Of a stretch of DNA of 5,711 nucleotides, positions 1 to 5,366 are shown piece by piece. The notes beneath the pieces are model-generated. The model saw nothing but the letters and a program-made list of their open reading frames with translations. It was not told the DNA's origin and did not search any database. Positions within the stretch are counted from its first letter, which is position 1; the number at the start of each line of letters is the position of its first letter. This DNA comes from Bacteroidia bacterium (lineage in GTDB: Bacteria; Bacteroidota; Bacteroidia; Flavobacteriales; Flavobacteriaceae). Location of the stretch: NCBI GenBank assembly GCA_030429325.1, contig JAUICT010000163.1, positions 1-5,711 on the forward strand. Reading direction: 5' to 3'. Position numbers and translations under genes: made by a program.

Positions 1-94
1 TTTGGCTTTTCCTCTTTGTTTGGCATGTGGTCTGAGTTTGTTAAGAGGTAATATTACGATTTTGAACCTTGTTCTCCAAACGCCTTTTTATCGT
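1..94. other. Left-edge region; possible end or start of an unassigned gene
   Basis: No gene can be assigned securely here. Two mutually exclusive readings are open. On the plus strand, the first base begins a stop-free frame that ends with TAA at 49-51 (peptide FGFSSLFGMWSEFVKR). This could be the C-terminus of a gene converging on the PLP enzyme. On the minus strand, an ATG at 26-24 begins MPNKEEKP and runs off the edge; it would be a gene downstream of, and co-oriented with, the PLP enzyme with a 68-base gap. A small inverted repeat (GAAC-ctt-GTTC, 65-75 area) followed by a five-T run near 85-89 is too weak to call a terminator. Neither peptide is long enough to identify. Confidence 0.3.
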
Positions 95-1318
95 TTAATC
101 CGTAGCAGAAGGGGATAGGGACAGAATCCCCAATTTTTCCATACAGCTCTTCATGGCCAAATAGGTCTGATGGATATTGTTGTCCAATCCAATGGAAAAC
201 CGGATAAGTCCTTGAGACAATCCCAATGCTTCCTGTTCCTCAATGGGAATTTCCGAAGAGGTGGAACTGCCCGATGCGCTGAAAAGGGTCTTGTAGAAAC
301 CGAGGCTCACCGCCAAATAGCCCAGTTTTTGGGTTTGCATGAGTTCCATGAGGGCATTCGCTTGGTCTACGGAACCTACGTCCAAGGTGAGCAGTCCACC
401 AAAACCGTATTCGGGATTCATTTGGGATTTCATCAGTTTGTGTCCGGGGTGACTTTCCAATCCCGGATAGACCACTTTTAAACCATCCTTTTCAAATTCT
501 TGTGCCAAGTAGAGGGCGTTTTCACTGTGCTTTTTGATGCGGATGTGTAGCGTACGCATGTTTTTGAGGATGGATGCCGCCCGAAGACTGTCCAAAGTAC
601 TTCCCATGAGCATTCCCGCTCCGTTATTCACATCTTTCAATCCAAGGCAGAAATCACTTGACGCACAAACTGCACCCGCTACGCAGTCACTGCTGCCATT
701 GATGAACTTGGTAAGACTGTGGATGACAATGTCCGCACCCAATTGGGCCGCGTTGATGTTCAAGGGGGAGAAGGTATTGTCTACCACCAAAGGAATACCA
801 TGTTTCTTGGCCAATTTGGAAAGGGCTGCGATGTCCGCTACTTCCAAAAGGGGATTGCTGATGGCTTCGCAATAGATCATTTTGGTCTTTGGGGTGATGG
901 ATTGCTCCACCATGTCCAAGTTGGTGATATCTATAAAGGAAGTGGAGATGTTGAACTTCTTCACAAAGTTTTTCAAAAAGGCATAGGTGCCCCCGTAAAT
1001 GGTCCTACTGCAAACAATATGGTCATCCGTATCGCAAAGTTGAAAAACCACAGCGCTGATGGCACCCATACCACTGGCAAACACATTGGCCGATTCCGTG
1101 CCTTCCAGTTGGGCCATGGCCTCACCCAAATAGAGATTGGAAGGGGAGGAGTGTCTGCTGTACAGATAGCAACCTTCAGTATTACCCTCAAAGGTGTCGA
1201 ACATGGTTTTTGCGGAAAGAAAGGTATAGGTGGAAGAGTCCGATATGGAGGGGTTCACCCCACCAAATTCACCAAAATATTGCAGGTCTTGAATGTGTTC
1301 CGATGCTTTATAGTCCAT
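95..1318 (-). CDS. Cys/Met-metabolism PLP-dependent enzyme (methionine gamma-lyase / cystathionine gamma-synthase superfamily)
   Basis: This 407-residue cytosolic enzyme has the usual length for the family and appears complete. Visible landmarks are YSR (Tyr53, Arg55), which supplies PLP-phosphate contacts from the neighbouring subunit; SGMGA at 82-86, the phosphate loop; Tyr108 in the YGGTYAFL segment, which stacks on the cofactor; Asp180 in VVDNT, which pairs with the pyridine nitrogen; Lys204 in HSLTKF, the Schiff-base lysine; and Arg373 in GLIRFSIGLD, which binds the substrate carboxylate. Family members catalyse gamma-elimination or gamma-replacement on methionine, cystathionine or O-acyl-homoserine. 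The cysteine that marks classical methionine gamma-lyases (Cys116 in P. putida numbering) is Gly110 here, as in cystathionine lyases/synthases and O-acetylhomoserine sulfhydrylases, so the substrate is open. The divergent Lrp-type regulator favours an amino-acid-responsive catabolic or sulfur role. The start at 1318 gives a full N-terminus. The family call is secure; the exact reaction is not. Confidence 0.93.
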   Translation of the reverse strand: MDYKASEHIQDLQYFGEFGGVNPSISDSSTYTFLSAKTMFDTFEGNTEGCYLYSRHSSPSNLYLGEAMAQLEGTESANVFASGMGAISAVVFQLCDTDDHIVCSRTIYGGTYAFLKNFVKKFNISTSFIDITNLDMVEQSITPKTKMIYCEAISNPLLEVADIAALSKLAKKHGIPLVVDNTFSPLNINAAQLGADIVIHSLTKFINGSSDCVAGAVCASSDFCLGLKDVNNGAGMLMGSTLDSLRAASILKNMRTLHIRIKKHSENALYLAQEFEKDGLKVVYPGLESHPGHKLMKSQMNPEYGFGGLLTLDVGSVDQANALMELMQTQKLGYLAVSLGFYKTLFSASGSSTSSEIPIEEQEALGLSQGLIRFSIGLDNNIHQTYLAMKSCMEKLGILSLSPSATD

Positions 1319-1335
1319 TTTGTGATAATTTTAGG

Positions 1336-1366
1336 TGAAAGTATTCAACTAAAGACGTAAAATCAA
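1336..1366 (-). promoter_or_regulatory. Possible promoter of the PLP enzyme gene
   Basis: Read on the minus strand, TTG (1366-1364) is followed after 20 bases by TACTTTCA (1343-1336). This is a partial match to the Bacteroidota pattern TTTG / TAnnTTTG. Transcription would begin near 1330 with a leader of about a dozen bases. The -7 match is poor, so the promoter may lie elsewhere in the spacer. Confidence 0.25.
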
Positions 1367-1372
1367 TGATTT
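1360..1372. promoter_or_regulatory. 13-bp inverted repeat AAATCA-a-TGATTT
   Basis: A perfect 6-bp inverted repeat with a one-base centre (1366) lies in the divergent spacer and overlaps the tentative -33 element of the PLP enzyme gene. It could be a regulator half of a protein-binding site, but AT-rich DNA yields such repeats readily. It is 24 bp from the next repeat, so not in helical phase with it. Confidence 0.25.
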
Positions 1373-1382
1373 AATAGTTATT

Positions 1383-1397
1383 TAGATTTTCAATCTA
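1383..1397. promoter_or_regulatory. Lrp-like operator box 1 (TAGATT-ttc-AATCTA)
   Basis: This is a perfect 6-bp inverted repeat around a three-base centre, 15 bp in all, with TAG and CTA ends. It agrees at 11 of 15 positions with the E. coli Lrp consensus YAGHAWATTWTDCTR. It lies between an Lrp/AsnC gene and its divergent neighbour, just upstream of the predicted -33 region of the regulator promoter. Binding by the adjacent regulator is inferred, not shown. Confidence 0.45.
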
Positions 1398-1404
1398 TTT
1401 TTTA

Positions 1405-1434
1405 TTTATAATAAAGATTTATATTCTATTTTTG
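1405..1434 (+). promoter_or_regulatory. Promoter of the Lrp/AsnC regulator gene
   Basis: TATTTTTG at 1427-1434 matches the Bacteroidota -7 element TAnnTTTG exactly. TTTA at 1405-1408 lies 18 bases upstream and resembles the TTTG -33 element. Transcription would start near 1439-1441, about 30 bases before the ATG at 1471. The second Lrp-like box covers the spacer and touches the -7 element, which suits autorepression. Confidence 0.6.
1414..1428. promoter_or_regulatory. Lrp-like operator box 2
   Basis: The 15 bases AAGATTTATATTCTA match the E. coli Lrp consensus at 11 of 15 positions, although the dyad is imperfect. Its centre (1421) is 31 bp from the centre of box 1 (1390), close to three helical turns. 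It occupies the -33/-7 spacer and the first two bases of the -7 element, so a bound protein would be expected to block the regulator promoter. Confidence 0.35.
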
Positions 1435-1437
1435 GTG

Positions 1438-1468
1438 TGATATTCAATTAGATATAGAAAAAATATCA
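1438..1468. promoter_or_regulatory. Inverted repeat in the regulator leader (TGATATT ... AATATCA)
   Basis: Seven-base arms (1438-1444 and 1462-1468) flank a 17-base AT-rich centre, ending two bases before the regulator start codon. A nested alternative pairs GATAT (1451-1455) with ATATC (1463-1467). The centre (1453) is 32 bp from that of box 2. It could act as a third DNA site or as a hairpin at the mRNA 5' end. Confidence 0.33.
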
Positions 1469-1470
1469 GC

Positions 1471-1929
1471 ATGGAACTCGACCCAACGGATATAAAGCTG
1501 GTGCACCTGCTTCAGGAGGACTGCAAAAAGACCACAAAACAATACGCGGACAGCTTACAACTTTCCAAAACGGCGGTGTATGAGCGCATACGACGATTGG
1601 AGCGTAACGGGGTAATTACCCAATACGTGGCCTTGGTGGATAAGGAGAAAGTCCGGCGCGATTTTATGGTGCTCTGTCAGATACGGTTGGTGCAGCACAC
1701 CAAGGAAAATGTATTGAAATTTGAACGGGAAATCCTCAAGTTGGAAGAGGTATCCGAATGCTTTCATGTGGGAGGCGATTATGACTACATTTTAAAGATC
1801 CATGTGGAGGATATGAAGAGTTATCGCGAATTCATGCTGACCAAGCTAACCACCATTAACAATATTGGAAATACGCAGAGTTCGTTCGTTATCAATGAGG
1901 TGAAAAACAGTCCGGCGGTCCATGTTTAG
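1471..1929 (+). CDS. Lrp/AsnC family transcriptional regulator
   Basis: This 152-residue protein has standard Lrp/AsnC length and architecture. An N-terminal winged helix-turn-helix opens with the typical LDPTDIKLVHLLQ segment. Its recognition helix falls around 31-47 (LSKTAVYERIRRLERNG). A hinge near 50-62 is followed by the RAM ligand-binding and dimerisation domain from about 65, including the GGDYDY loop at 101-106 that lies near the effector pocket in this family. These proteins form dimers and octamers that wrap DNA and usually respond to an amino acid. The gene diverges from the PLP enzyme gene across 152 bases holding Lrp-like boxes, so control of itself and of that enzyme is the likely role. 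Methionine or a related sulfur amino acid is a reasonable but unproven effector. No Shine-Dalgarno sequence is evident, as usual in Bacteroidota; the ATG fits the family start. Confidence 0.95.
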   Translation: MELDPTDIKLVHLLQEDCKKTTKQYADSLQLSKTAVYERIRRLERNGVITQYVALVDKEKVRRDFMVLCQIRLVQHTKENVLKFEREILKLEEVSECFHVGGDYDYILKIHVEDMKSYREFMLTKLTTINNIGNTQSSFVINEVKNSPAVHV

Positions 1930-1963
1930 CAAACTTTAACCTAAATCGGTGTTAAAAAACAGC

Positions 1964-1991
1964 TTTCGGTATAATAGGATGTGTAATTTTT
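1964..1991 (+). promoter_or_regulatory. Possible promoter of the small membrane protein gene
   Basis: TAATTTTT at 1984-1991 matches five of six fixed positions of TAnnTTTG. TTTC at 1964-1967 lies 16 bases upstream in place of TTTG. Transcription would begin near 1997, about 40 bases before the ATG at 2038. A short palindrome (AAAAGA-ct-TCTTTT, 2018-2031) lies just before the start. The evidence is weak because the region is AT-rich. Confidence 0.3.
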
Positions 1992-2037
1992 ACGATATCA
2001 AAAAGCGAACAACCATCAAAAGACTTCTTTTACCGTC

Positions 2038-2427
2038 ATGAAAACCCGTACCCGATTGTTTCTTACCGTGTTGGCCACCGTCATTGGAGGGCTGTGTTTG
2101 GTCCTGTACACCACACTTTCCCAAGATATTTTGTTTGATGGAATGAGTTTTTGCTCTTCCTCTACATTGGATTTGACACTGGGTACTTTGGCTATGTTCA
2201 CCTCGGCCGTTCTCACAGGTTTTATTTCTTCATTGATCGTAGTCCGGGATAATTTGTGGCCCCATTTTTTCATTTCACTTTTTATTGTTGGAAAATTGTC
2301 CATGGTGGCGCTTTGTGGACATTGGGGCGGACCCTTCTGGTTTGAGTCTGGAGTGCATCTTTCACTTTTGGCGGGATTGTGGCTGGGATGCTATGGTGCC
2401 ATCAAATTTCCCTTGGCCCCGGTATAG
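2038..2427 (+). CDS. Small four-helix integral membrane protein, function unknown
   Basis: I do not recognise this 129-residue protein. It begins with a short basic stretch (MKTRTR) followed by about four hydrophobic segments, near 7-27, 44-69, 74-93 and 103-123. The basic N-terminus and Arg70 between segments 2 and 3 suggest both termini face the cytoplasm. The stretch between helices 1 and 2 (28-43) is polar and Ser-rich. Cysteines occur at 20, 39, 93 and 118, and aromatic residues cluster at 95-102 (HWGGPFWF). No enzyme motif is visible. It lies between the Lrp/AsnC gene (108-base gap) and lpdA (127-base gap), on the same strand but probably with its own promoter. Codon use resembles the neighbouring genes, and the hydrophobic pattern supports a real protein. 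The opposite-strand frame across this region lacks such signs. Confidence 0.75.
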   Translation: MKTRTRLFLTVLATVIGGLCLVLYTTLSQDILFDGMSFCSSSTLDLTLGTLAMFTSAVLTGFISSLIVVRDNLWPHFFISLFIVGKLSMVALCGHWGGPFWFESGVHLSLLAGLWLGCYGAIKFPLAPV

Positions 2428-2505
2428 TGGTCCAAGCATGGTATACCAAACTTTTTCACACGGAGATGTTAAGGAAAAATGCATGGTCTATCGAAGAAAC
2501 ATTGC

Positions 2506-2513
2506 TATTTTTG
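2506..2513 (+). promoter_or_regulatory. Promoter -7 element of lpdA
   Basis: TATTTTTG is an exact match to the Bacteroidota TAnnTTTG element and is the same octamer as in front of the Lrp/AsnC gene. No clear TTTG is present about 19 bases upstream (ATGG at 2483-2486 is the nearest). Transcription would begin near 2519, giving a leader of about 35 bases before the ATG at 2555. Confidence 0.55.
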
Positions 2514-2518
2514 TAGTT

Positions 2519-2540
2519 GATAATCGAACGAATAATTATC
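2519..2540 (+). promoter_or_regulatory. Leader hairpin of lpdA (GATAAT ... ATTATC)
   Basis: Six-base complementary arms (2519-2524 and 2535-2540) enclose a 10-base loop, exactly where the lpdA transcript is predicted to begin. An AT-only stem is weak, but a 5'-terminal hairpin can protect mRNA; alternatively it is a DNA site. The regulator leader at 1438-1468 has a similar layout. Confidence 0.3.
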
Positions 2541-2554
2541 TCTAAGCATTTACT

Positions 2555-3961
2555 ATGAATCAATATGATGTGGCCATTATTGGCTCTGGACCTGGAGGCT
2601 ATGTAGCGGCAATCCGTTGTGCCCAATTGGGAATGAAAACTGCAATAATAGAAAAATATGCCACCTTGGGGGGGACTTGTCTAAATGTAGGCTGTATTCC
2701 ATCCAAAGCCCTTTTGGATTCTTCGCATCATTACGAAGATGCCGTAAAGCACTTTGAGGAACATGGAATCGATATTCCAGGTGAGATAAAGGTGAACTTG
2801 GAACAAATGATTGCCCGTAAGCAGGGTGTTGTGGACCAGACCACCAAAGGAATCCAATTCTTGATGGATAAAAACAAGATTGATGTTTATGAAGGTTTAG
2901 GCAGTTTTAAGGATGCCACCCACATCAACATTGACAAAGCTGATGGCAAAAAAGAGACCATCGAAGCAAAGCATACCATTATCGCCACAGGCTCAAAGCC
3001 CTCTTCATTGCCTTTTATCAAAATTGATAAGGAACGGGTCATTACCTCTACCGAAGCATTGAAACTGAAAGAAGTGCCCAAACATATGATTGTTATCGGA
3101 GGTGGGGTCATTGGATTGGAACTGGGACAAGTGTACAAGCGTCTTGGTGCCGAAGTAACCGTAGTGGAGTTCATGGACCGTATTATCCCCGGAATGGATG
3201 GAGCGCTTTCCAAAGAATTGATGAAGGTGATGAAGAAGCAGAAAGTGAAGTTCAACCTGTCCCACAAAGTAAAATCGGTGGAGCGCAAAGGCGATGAGGT
3301 CATTGTGAAGGCCGATGATAAAAAAGGGCAGGAAGTTACCTTCACGGGAGATTATTGCTTGGTCTGCGTGGGAAGAAGACCGTATACGGACGGACTGAAC
3401 GTTGAAGCTGCCGGAGTAAAACTGGATGATAAAGGAAGAGTGGAGGTGAACGACCACCTTCAGACCAATGTATCCAACATATACGCCATCGGGGATGTGA
3501 TCCGTGGTGCCATGTTGGCCCACAAGGCCGAAGAAGAAGGAACTTTGGTGGCGGAATTATTGGCAGGTCAAAAACCACATATCGATTATAATCTGATTCC
3601 CGGCGTAGTGTACACATGGCCAGAAGTTGCTGCGGTAGGTAAAACCGAAGAACAGCTCAAGGAAGCTGGTGTGGAATATAAAGTGGGTCAATTCCCCATG
3701 CGTGCCTTGGGTCGTGCCCGTGCCAGTATGGACATTGATGGATTTGTAAAGATCTTGGCAGACAAAAAGACCGATGAGGTTCTTGGAGTACACATGATTG
3801 GTGCCCGAAGTGCGGATTTGATCACGGAAGGGGTAACTGCCATGGAATTTAGGGCTTCTGCAGAGGACATTGCCCGGATGAGCCATGCCCACCCAACCTT
3901 TGCTGAGGCTGTTAAGGAAGCTGCCTTGGCTGCTACGGATGATAGGGCCATACACGTTTAA
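2555..3961 (+). CDS. lpdA: Dihydrolipoyl dehydrogenase (E3, lipoamide dehydrogenase)
   Basis: This 468-residue FAD enzyme reoxidises dihydrolipoamide on E2 subunits (and on glycine-cleavage H protein) and passes electrons to NAD+. It is the shared E3 of 2-oxoacid dehydrogenase complexes. The domain order is complete: the FAD dinucleotide motif GSGPGG at 10-15; the redox-active disulfide Cys42/Cys47 in GGTCLNVGCIPSK; the ATG motif at 144-146; the NAD-binding motif GGGVIG at 182-187 followed by an acidic residue at the end of the next strand (Glu205), consistent with NAD rather than NADP; the second FAD contact in YAIGD (Asp314); and the C-terminal interface pair His446/Glu451 in HAHPTFAEAV that forms the catalytic base. 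All key residues are present. No E1 or E2 gene is adjacent, so it appears to be a stand-alone gene with its own promoter and terminator, as is common where one E3 serves several complexes. Confidence 0.98.
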   Translation: MNQYDVAIIGSGPGGYVAAIRCAQLGMKTAIIEKYATLGGTCLNVGCIPSKALLDSSHHYEDAVKHFEEHGIDIPGEIKVNLEQMIARKQGVVDQTTKGIQFLMDKNKIDVYEGLGSFKDATHINIDKADGKKETIEAKHTIIATGSKPSSLPFIKIDKERVITSTEALKLKEVPKHMIVIGGGVIGLELGQVYKRLGAEVTVVEFMDRIIPGMDGALSKELMKVMKKQKVKFNLSHKVKSVERKGDEVIVKADDKKGQEVTFTGDYCLVCVGRRPYTDGLNVEAAGVKLDDKGRVEVNDHLQTNVSNIYAIGDVIRGAMLAHKAEEEGTLVAELLAGQKPHIDYNLIPGVVYTWPEVAAVGKTEEQLKEAGVEYKVGQFPMRALGRARASMDIDGFVKILADKKTDEVLGVHMIGARSADLITEGVTAMEFRASAEDIARMSHAHPTFAEAVKEAALAATDDRAIHV

Positions 3962-3995
3962 AGTATAGCATCAGCCAAAGGCTGTATGGAAATTT

Positions 3996-4042
3996 GCCCA
4001 AAGGGTCATCGAGTTACATCGTTGACGTTTTGGGCTTTTTTT
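3996..4042 (+). terminator. Intrinsic terminator of lpdA
   Basis: GCCCAAA (3996-4002) pairs with TTTGGGC (4029-4035), followed directly by seven T (4036-4042). The interior also pairs: GTCA (4005-4008) with TGAC (4023-4026), and CGA (4010-4012) with TCG (4019-4021), separated by small symmetric internal loops. The stem is therefore segmented, not open. A separate short hairpin CAGCC-aaa-GGCTG (3972-3984) precedes it. The minus-strand version lacks a good T-run (AAATTT only), so it should act mainly on lpdA transcripts. The stop codon of the converging membrane-protein gene overlaps the end of the T-run. Confidence 0.85.
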
Positions 4043-5237
4043 AGCCCCTAACCGTTCGTAGGAATCTGCGCAATATTAAACGCACACGGATGGAAAGTTC
4101 CCTCAACAGGGGAATTGAAGCTTCCTTTACATCAATGGCTTGACGTTTCATGGAAGCCATAGCCCACGCAATCTGTGATTTGATTTCTACTTCATGTCGG
4201 TGGTACTTCAAGGCTAGGTACGTACAGACAACCATAAAAAGGACTGCCCCTGGAATCACTGTCTGCGGAGTAAGGGAATGGTTAAAGAAGCGATAAAGCC
4301 CCAATCCAGTAAAACTACCGTAGAGAATAATAAAGTGGATCACATAAATGGACAATGTGCTGGCGCCAATGTTCAAAATGGTACGGTTGGTCAAGAATTT
4401 CCGTAGGAGCATGAACACGGCAAAAACGATAAGGACATTCCCAAGCCTAATGAACAGATAGTTGTTCAAAGGTATCAAGCCAAAAAACTCCCATCCCGTA
4501 ATTTTATATAGGGATGCAAATGCACTGGATGAATGATAAATCAGCAAGTACCCCACAGCTGTTGCCAAAGGAATGCCTACAGTATATAAATATTTAAAAT
4601 CCTTGAATCGGGTAAAGAGCACCGAAACAAACCCGCCAATTGTGGCATACCCCAACCAAGGAAATATGGTAAATACCGAGCCATTGGTCTTGGTAAAATA
4701 GTTAGCGATGACATCTGGCAAAAATGAAAACGACCACTGTTTGTACAAGGGTTCAAAAAGAAATAATACCAAGGTAATCCCCAGTAACAACGTTGGGAAA
4801 AGATATGGTTTTCGCTTGCTTGCAAGAAGATAGACCCCAATCAATGCCAAAATGGAAAGACCGATGCAGTGCAATACATCTACCAAATAGAAAGCATTGT
4901 ACACTTGTCCCTTGAAAAGTCCCCAAACATTTAAACGAAGCAAATATCCTATCAAAAGAAGCTGTAATCCGCGGCGGACACCCTTTGCCACTCTGGGATT
5001 ATTGAATCCTTTTTGGGGTACCCGAATCAGCAAATACGTGAAAATAAAACCGGATACCGTAAAGAAAACCGGTGCGGTGATTCCCCTGAAATACAACCAA
5101 ACATTGAATGTAGCGTTTTCTGTATCCCTGTAAATGGGGTCTAAAAGCCCATCAATGAAATGCCCTTGGAGCATCATTAAAATGGCCCAAGCCCGCATGG
5201 CATCGATAAAAAACAATCTGTTGGTCTGTGTTTTCAT
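4041..5237 (-). CDS. Multi-pass membrane protein, HGSNAT-catalytic / DUF1624 acyltransferase-like
   Basis: This 398-residue inner-membrane protein has about ten predicted helices, near 12-31, 50-72, 87-105, 118-139, 145-162, 187-208, 214-235, 254-279, 288-308 and 326-344. The N-terminus (FFIDAMRAWAILMMLQGHF) and the RGITAPVFFTVSG segment at 51-63 are typical of the heparan-alpha-glucosaminide N-acetyltransferase catalytic domain group (DUF1624), related to membrane acyltransferases that move acetyl groups across the membrane onto sugars. Conserved-looking polar residues within helices include His26, Arg51 and the DVLHCIG segment at 120-126. The bacterial substrate is unknown; a cell-surface glycan is plausible. 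A cytoplasmic tail of about 50 residues follows the last helix and ends in an arginine-rich amphipathic stretch. The gene converges on lpdA and diverges from the FMN reductase gene. The start at 5237 gives the short charged lead-in usual for this family. A plain acyltransferase-3 protein is the main alternative. Confidence 0.85.
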   Translation of the reverse strand: MKTQTNRLFFIDAMRAWAILMMLQGHFIDGLLDPIYRDTENATFNVWLYFRGITAPVFFTVSGFIFTYLLIRVPQKGFNNPRVAKGVRRGLQLLLIGYLLRLNVWGLFKGQVYNAFYLVDVLHCIGLSILALIGVYLLASKRKPYLFPTLLLGITLVLFLFEPLYKQWSFSFLPDVIANYFTKTNGSVFTIFPWLGYATIGGFVSVLFTRFKDFKYLYTVGIPLATAVGYLLIYHSSSAFASLYKITGWEFFGLIPLNNYLFIRLGNVLIVFAVFMLLRKFLTNRTILNIGASTLSIYVIHFIILYGSFTGLGLYRFFNHSLTPQTVIPGAVLFMVVCTYLALKYHRHEVEIKSQIAWAMASMKRQAIDVKEASIPLLRELSIRVRLILRRFLRTVRG

Positions 5238-5293
5238 TTGCTCTTGGCTACCCTATATACTTGTTTAGCAATAGGTTTGGATGCTTTTCAGGG

Positions 5294-5301
5294 CAAAATT
5301 A
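5294..5301 (-). promoter_or_regulatory. Promoter -7 element of the DUF1624-type gene
   Basis: Read on the minus strand, TAATTTTG (5301-5294) matches TAnnTTTG exactly. TTG (5328-5326) lies 24 bases upstream, slightly farther than usual for a -33 element. Transcription would begin near 5287, giving a leader of about 50 bases before the start codon at 5237. Confidence 0.5.
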
Positions 5302-5334
5302 TACAAAATAGTCGCATCTGTTCATCAATTAGGG

Positions 5335-5342
5335 TATTTTAG
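5335..5342 (+). promoter_or_regulatory. Possible -7 element of the FMN reductase gene
   Basis: TATTTTAG matches five of six fixed positions of TAnnTTTG. No TTTG lies at the expected distance upstream. Transcription would begin near 5348, leaving a leader of about 20 bases before the ATG at 5367. The 129-base spacer between the divergent genes holds nothing else that I can identify. Confidence 0.3.
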
Positions 5343-5366
5343 CGAAACAATCAAACATTTCTTGTA

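Noticed and set aside
719..1360. Long plus-strand open frame of 213 codons opposite the PLP enzyme gene
   Set aside because: It is antisense to a gene with a complete set of family motifs, has low-complexity codon-shadow composition and shows no recognisable domain.
1935..1956. Inverted repeat TTTAAC ... GTTAAA just after the regulator gene, as a possible terminator
   Set aside because: The stem is AT-rich with a ten-base loop and is followed by A-rich sequence, not a T-run.
2421..2447. Inverted repeat GGTATA ... TATACC at the end of the small membrane protein gene
   Set aside because: The six-bp AT-rich stem has a 15-base loop, and the T-run starts only after several more bases; too weak to call a terminator.
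2285..2545. 86-codon plus-strand frame overlapping the end of the small membrane protein
   Set aside because: It starts inside the 129-residue protein in another frame, shows no motif, and runs across the predicted lpdA promoter.
3005..3955. Several minus-strand open frames within lpdA
   Set aside because: They are antisense shadows of a highly conserved gene, with no domain signs of their own.
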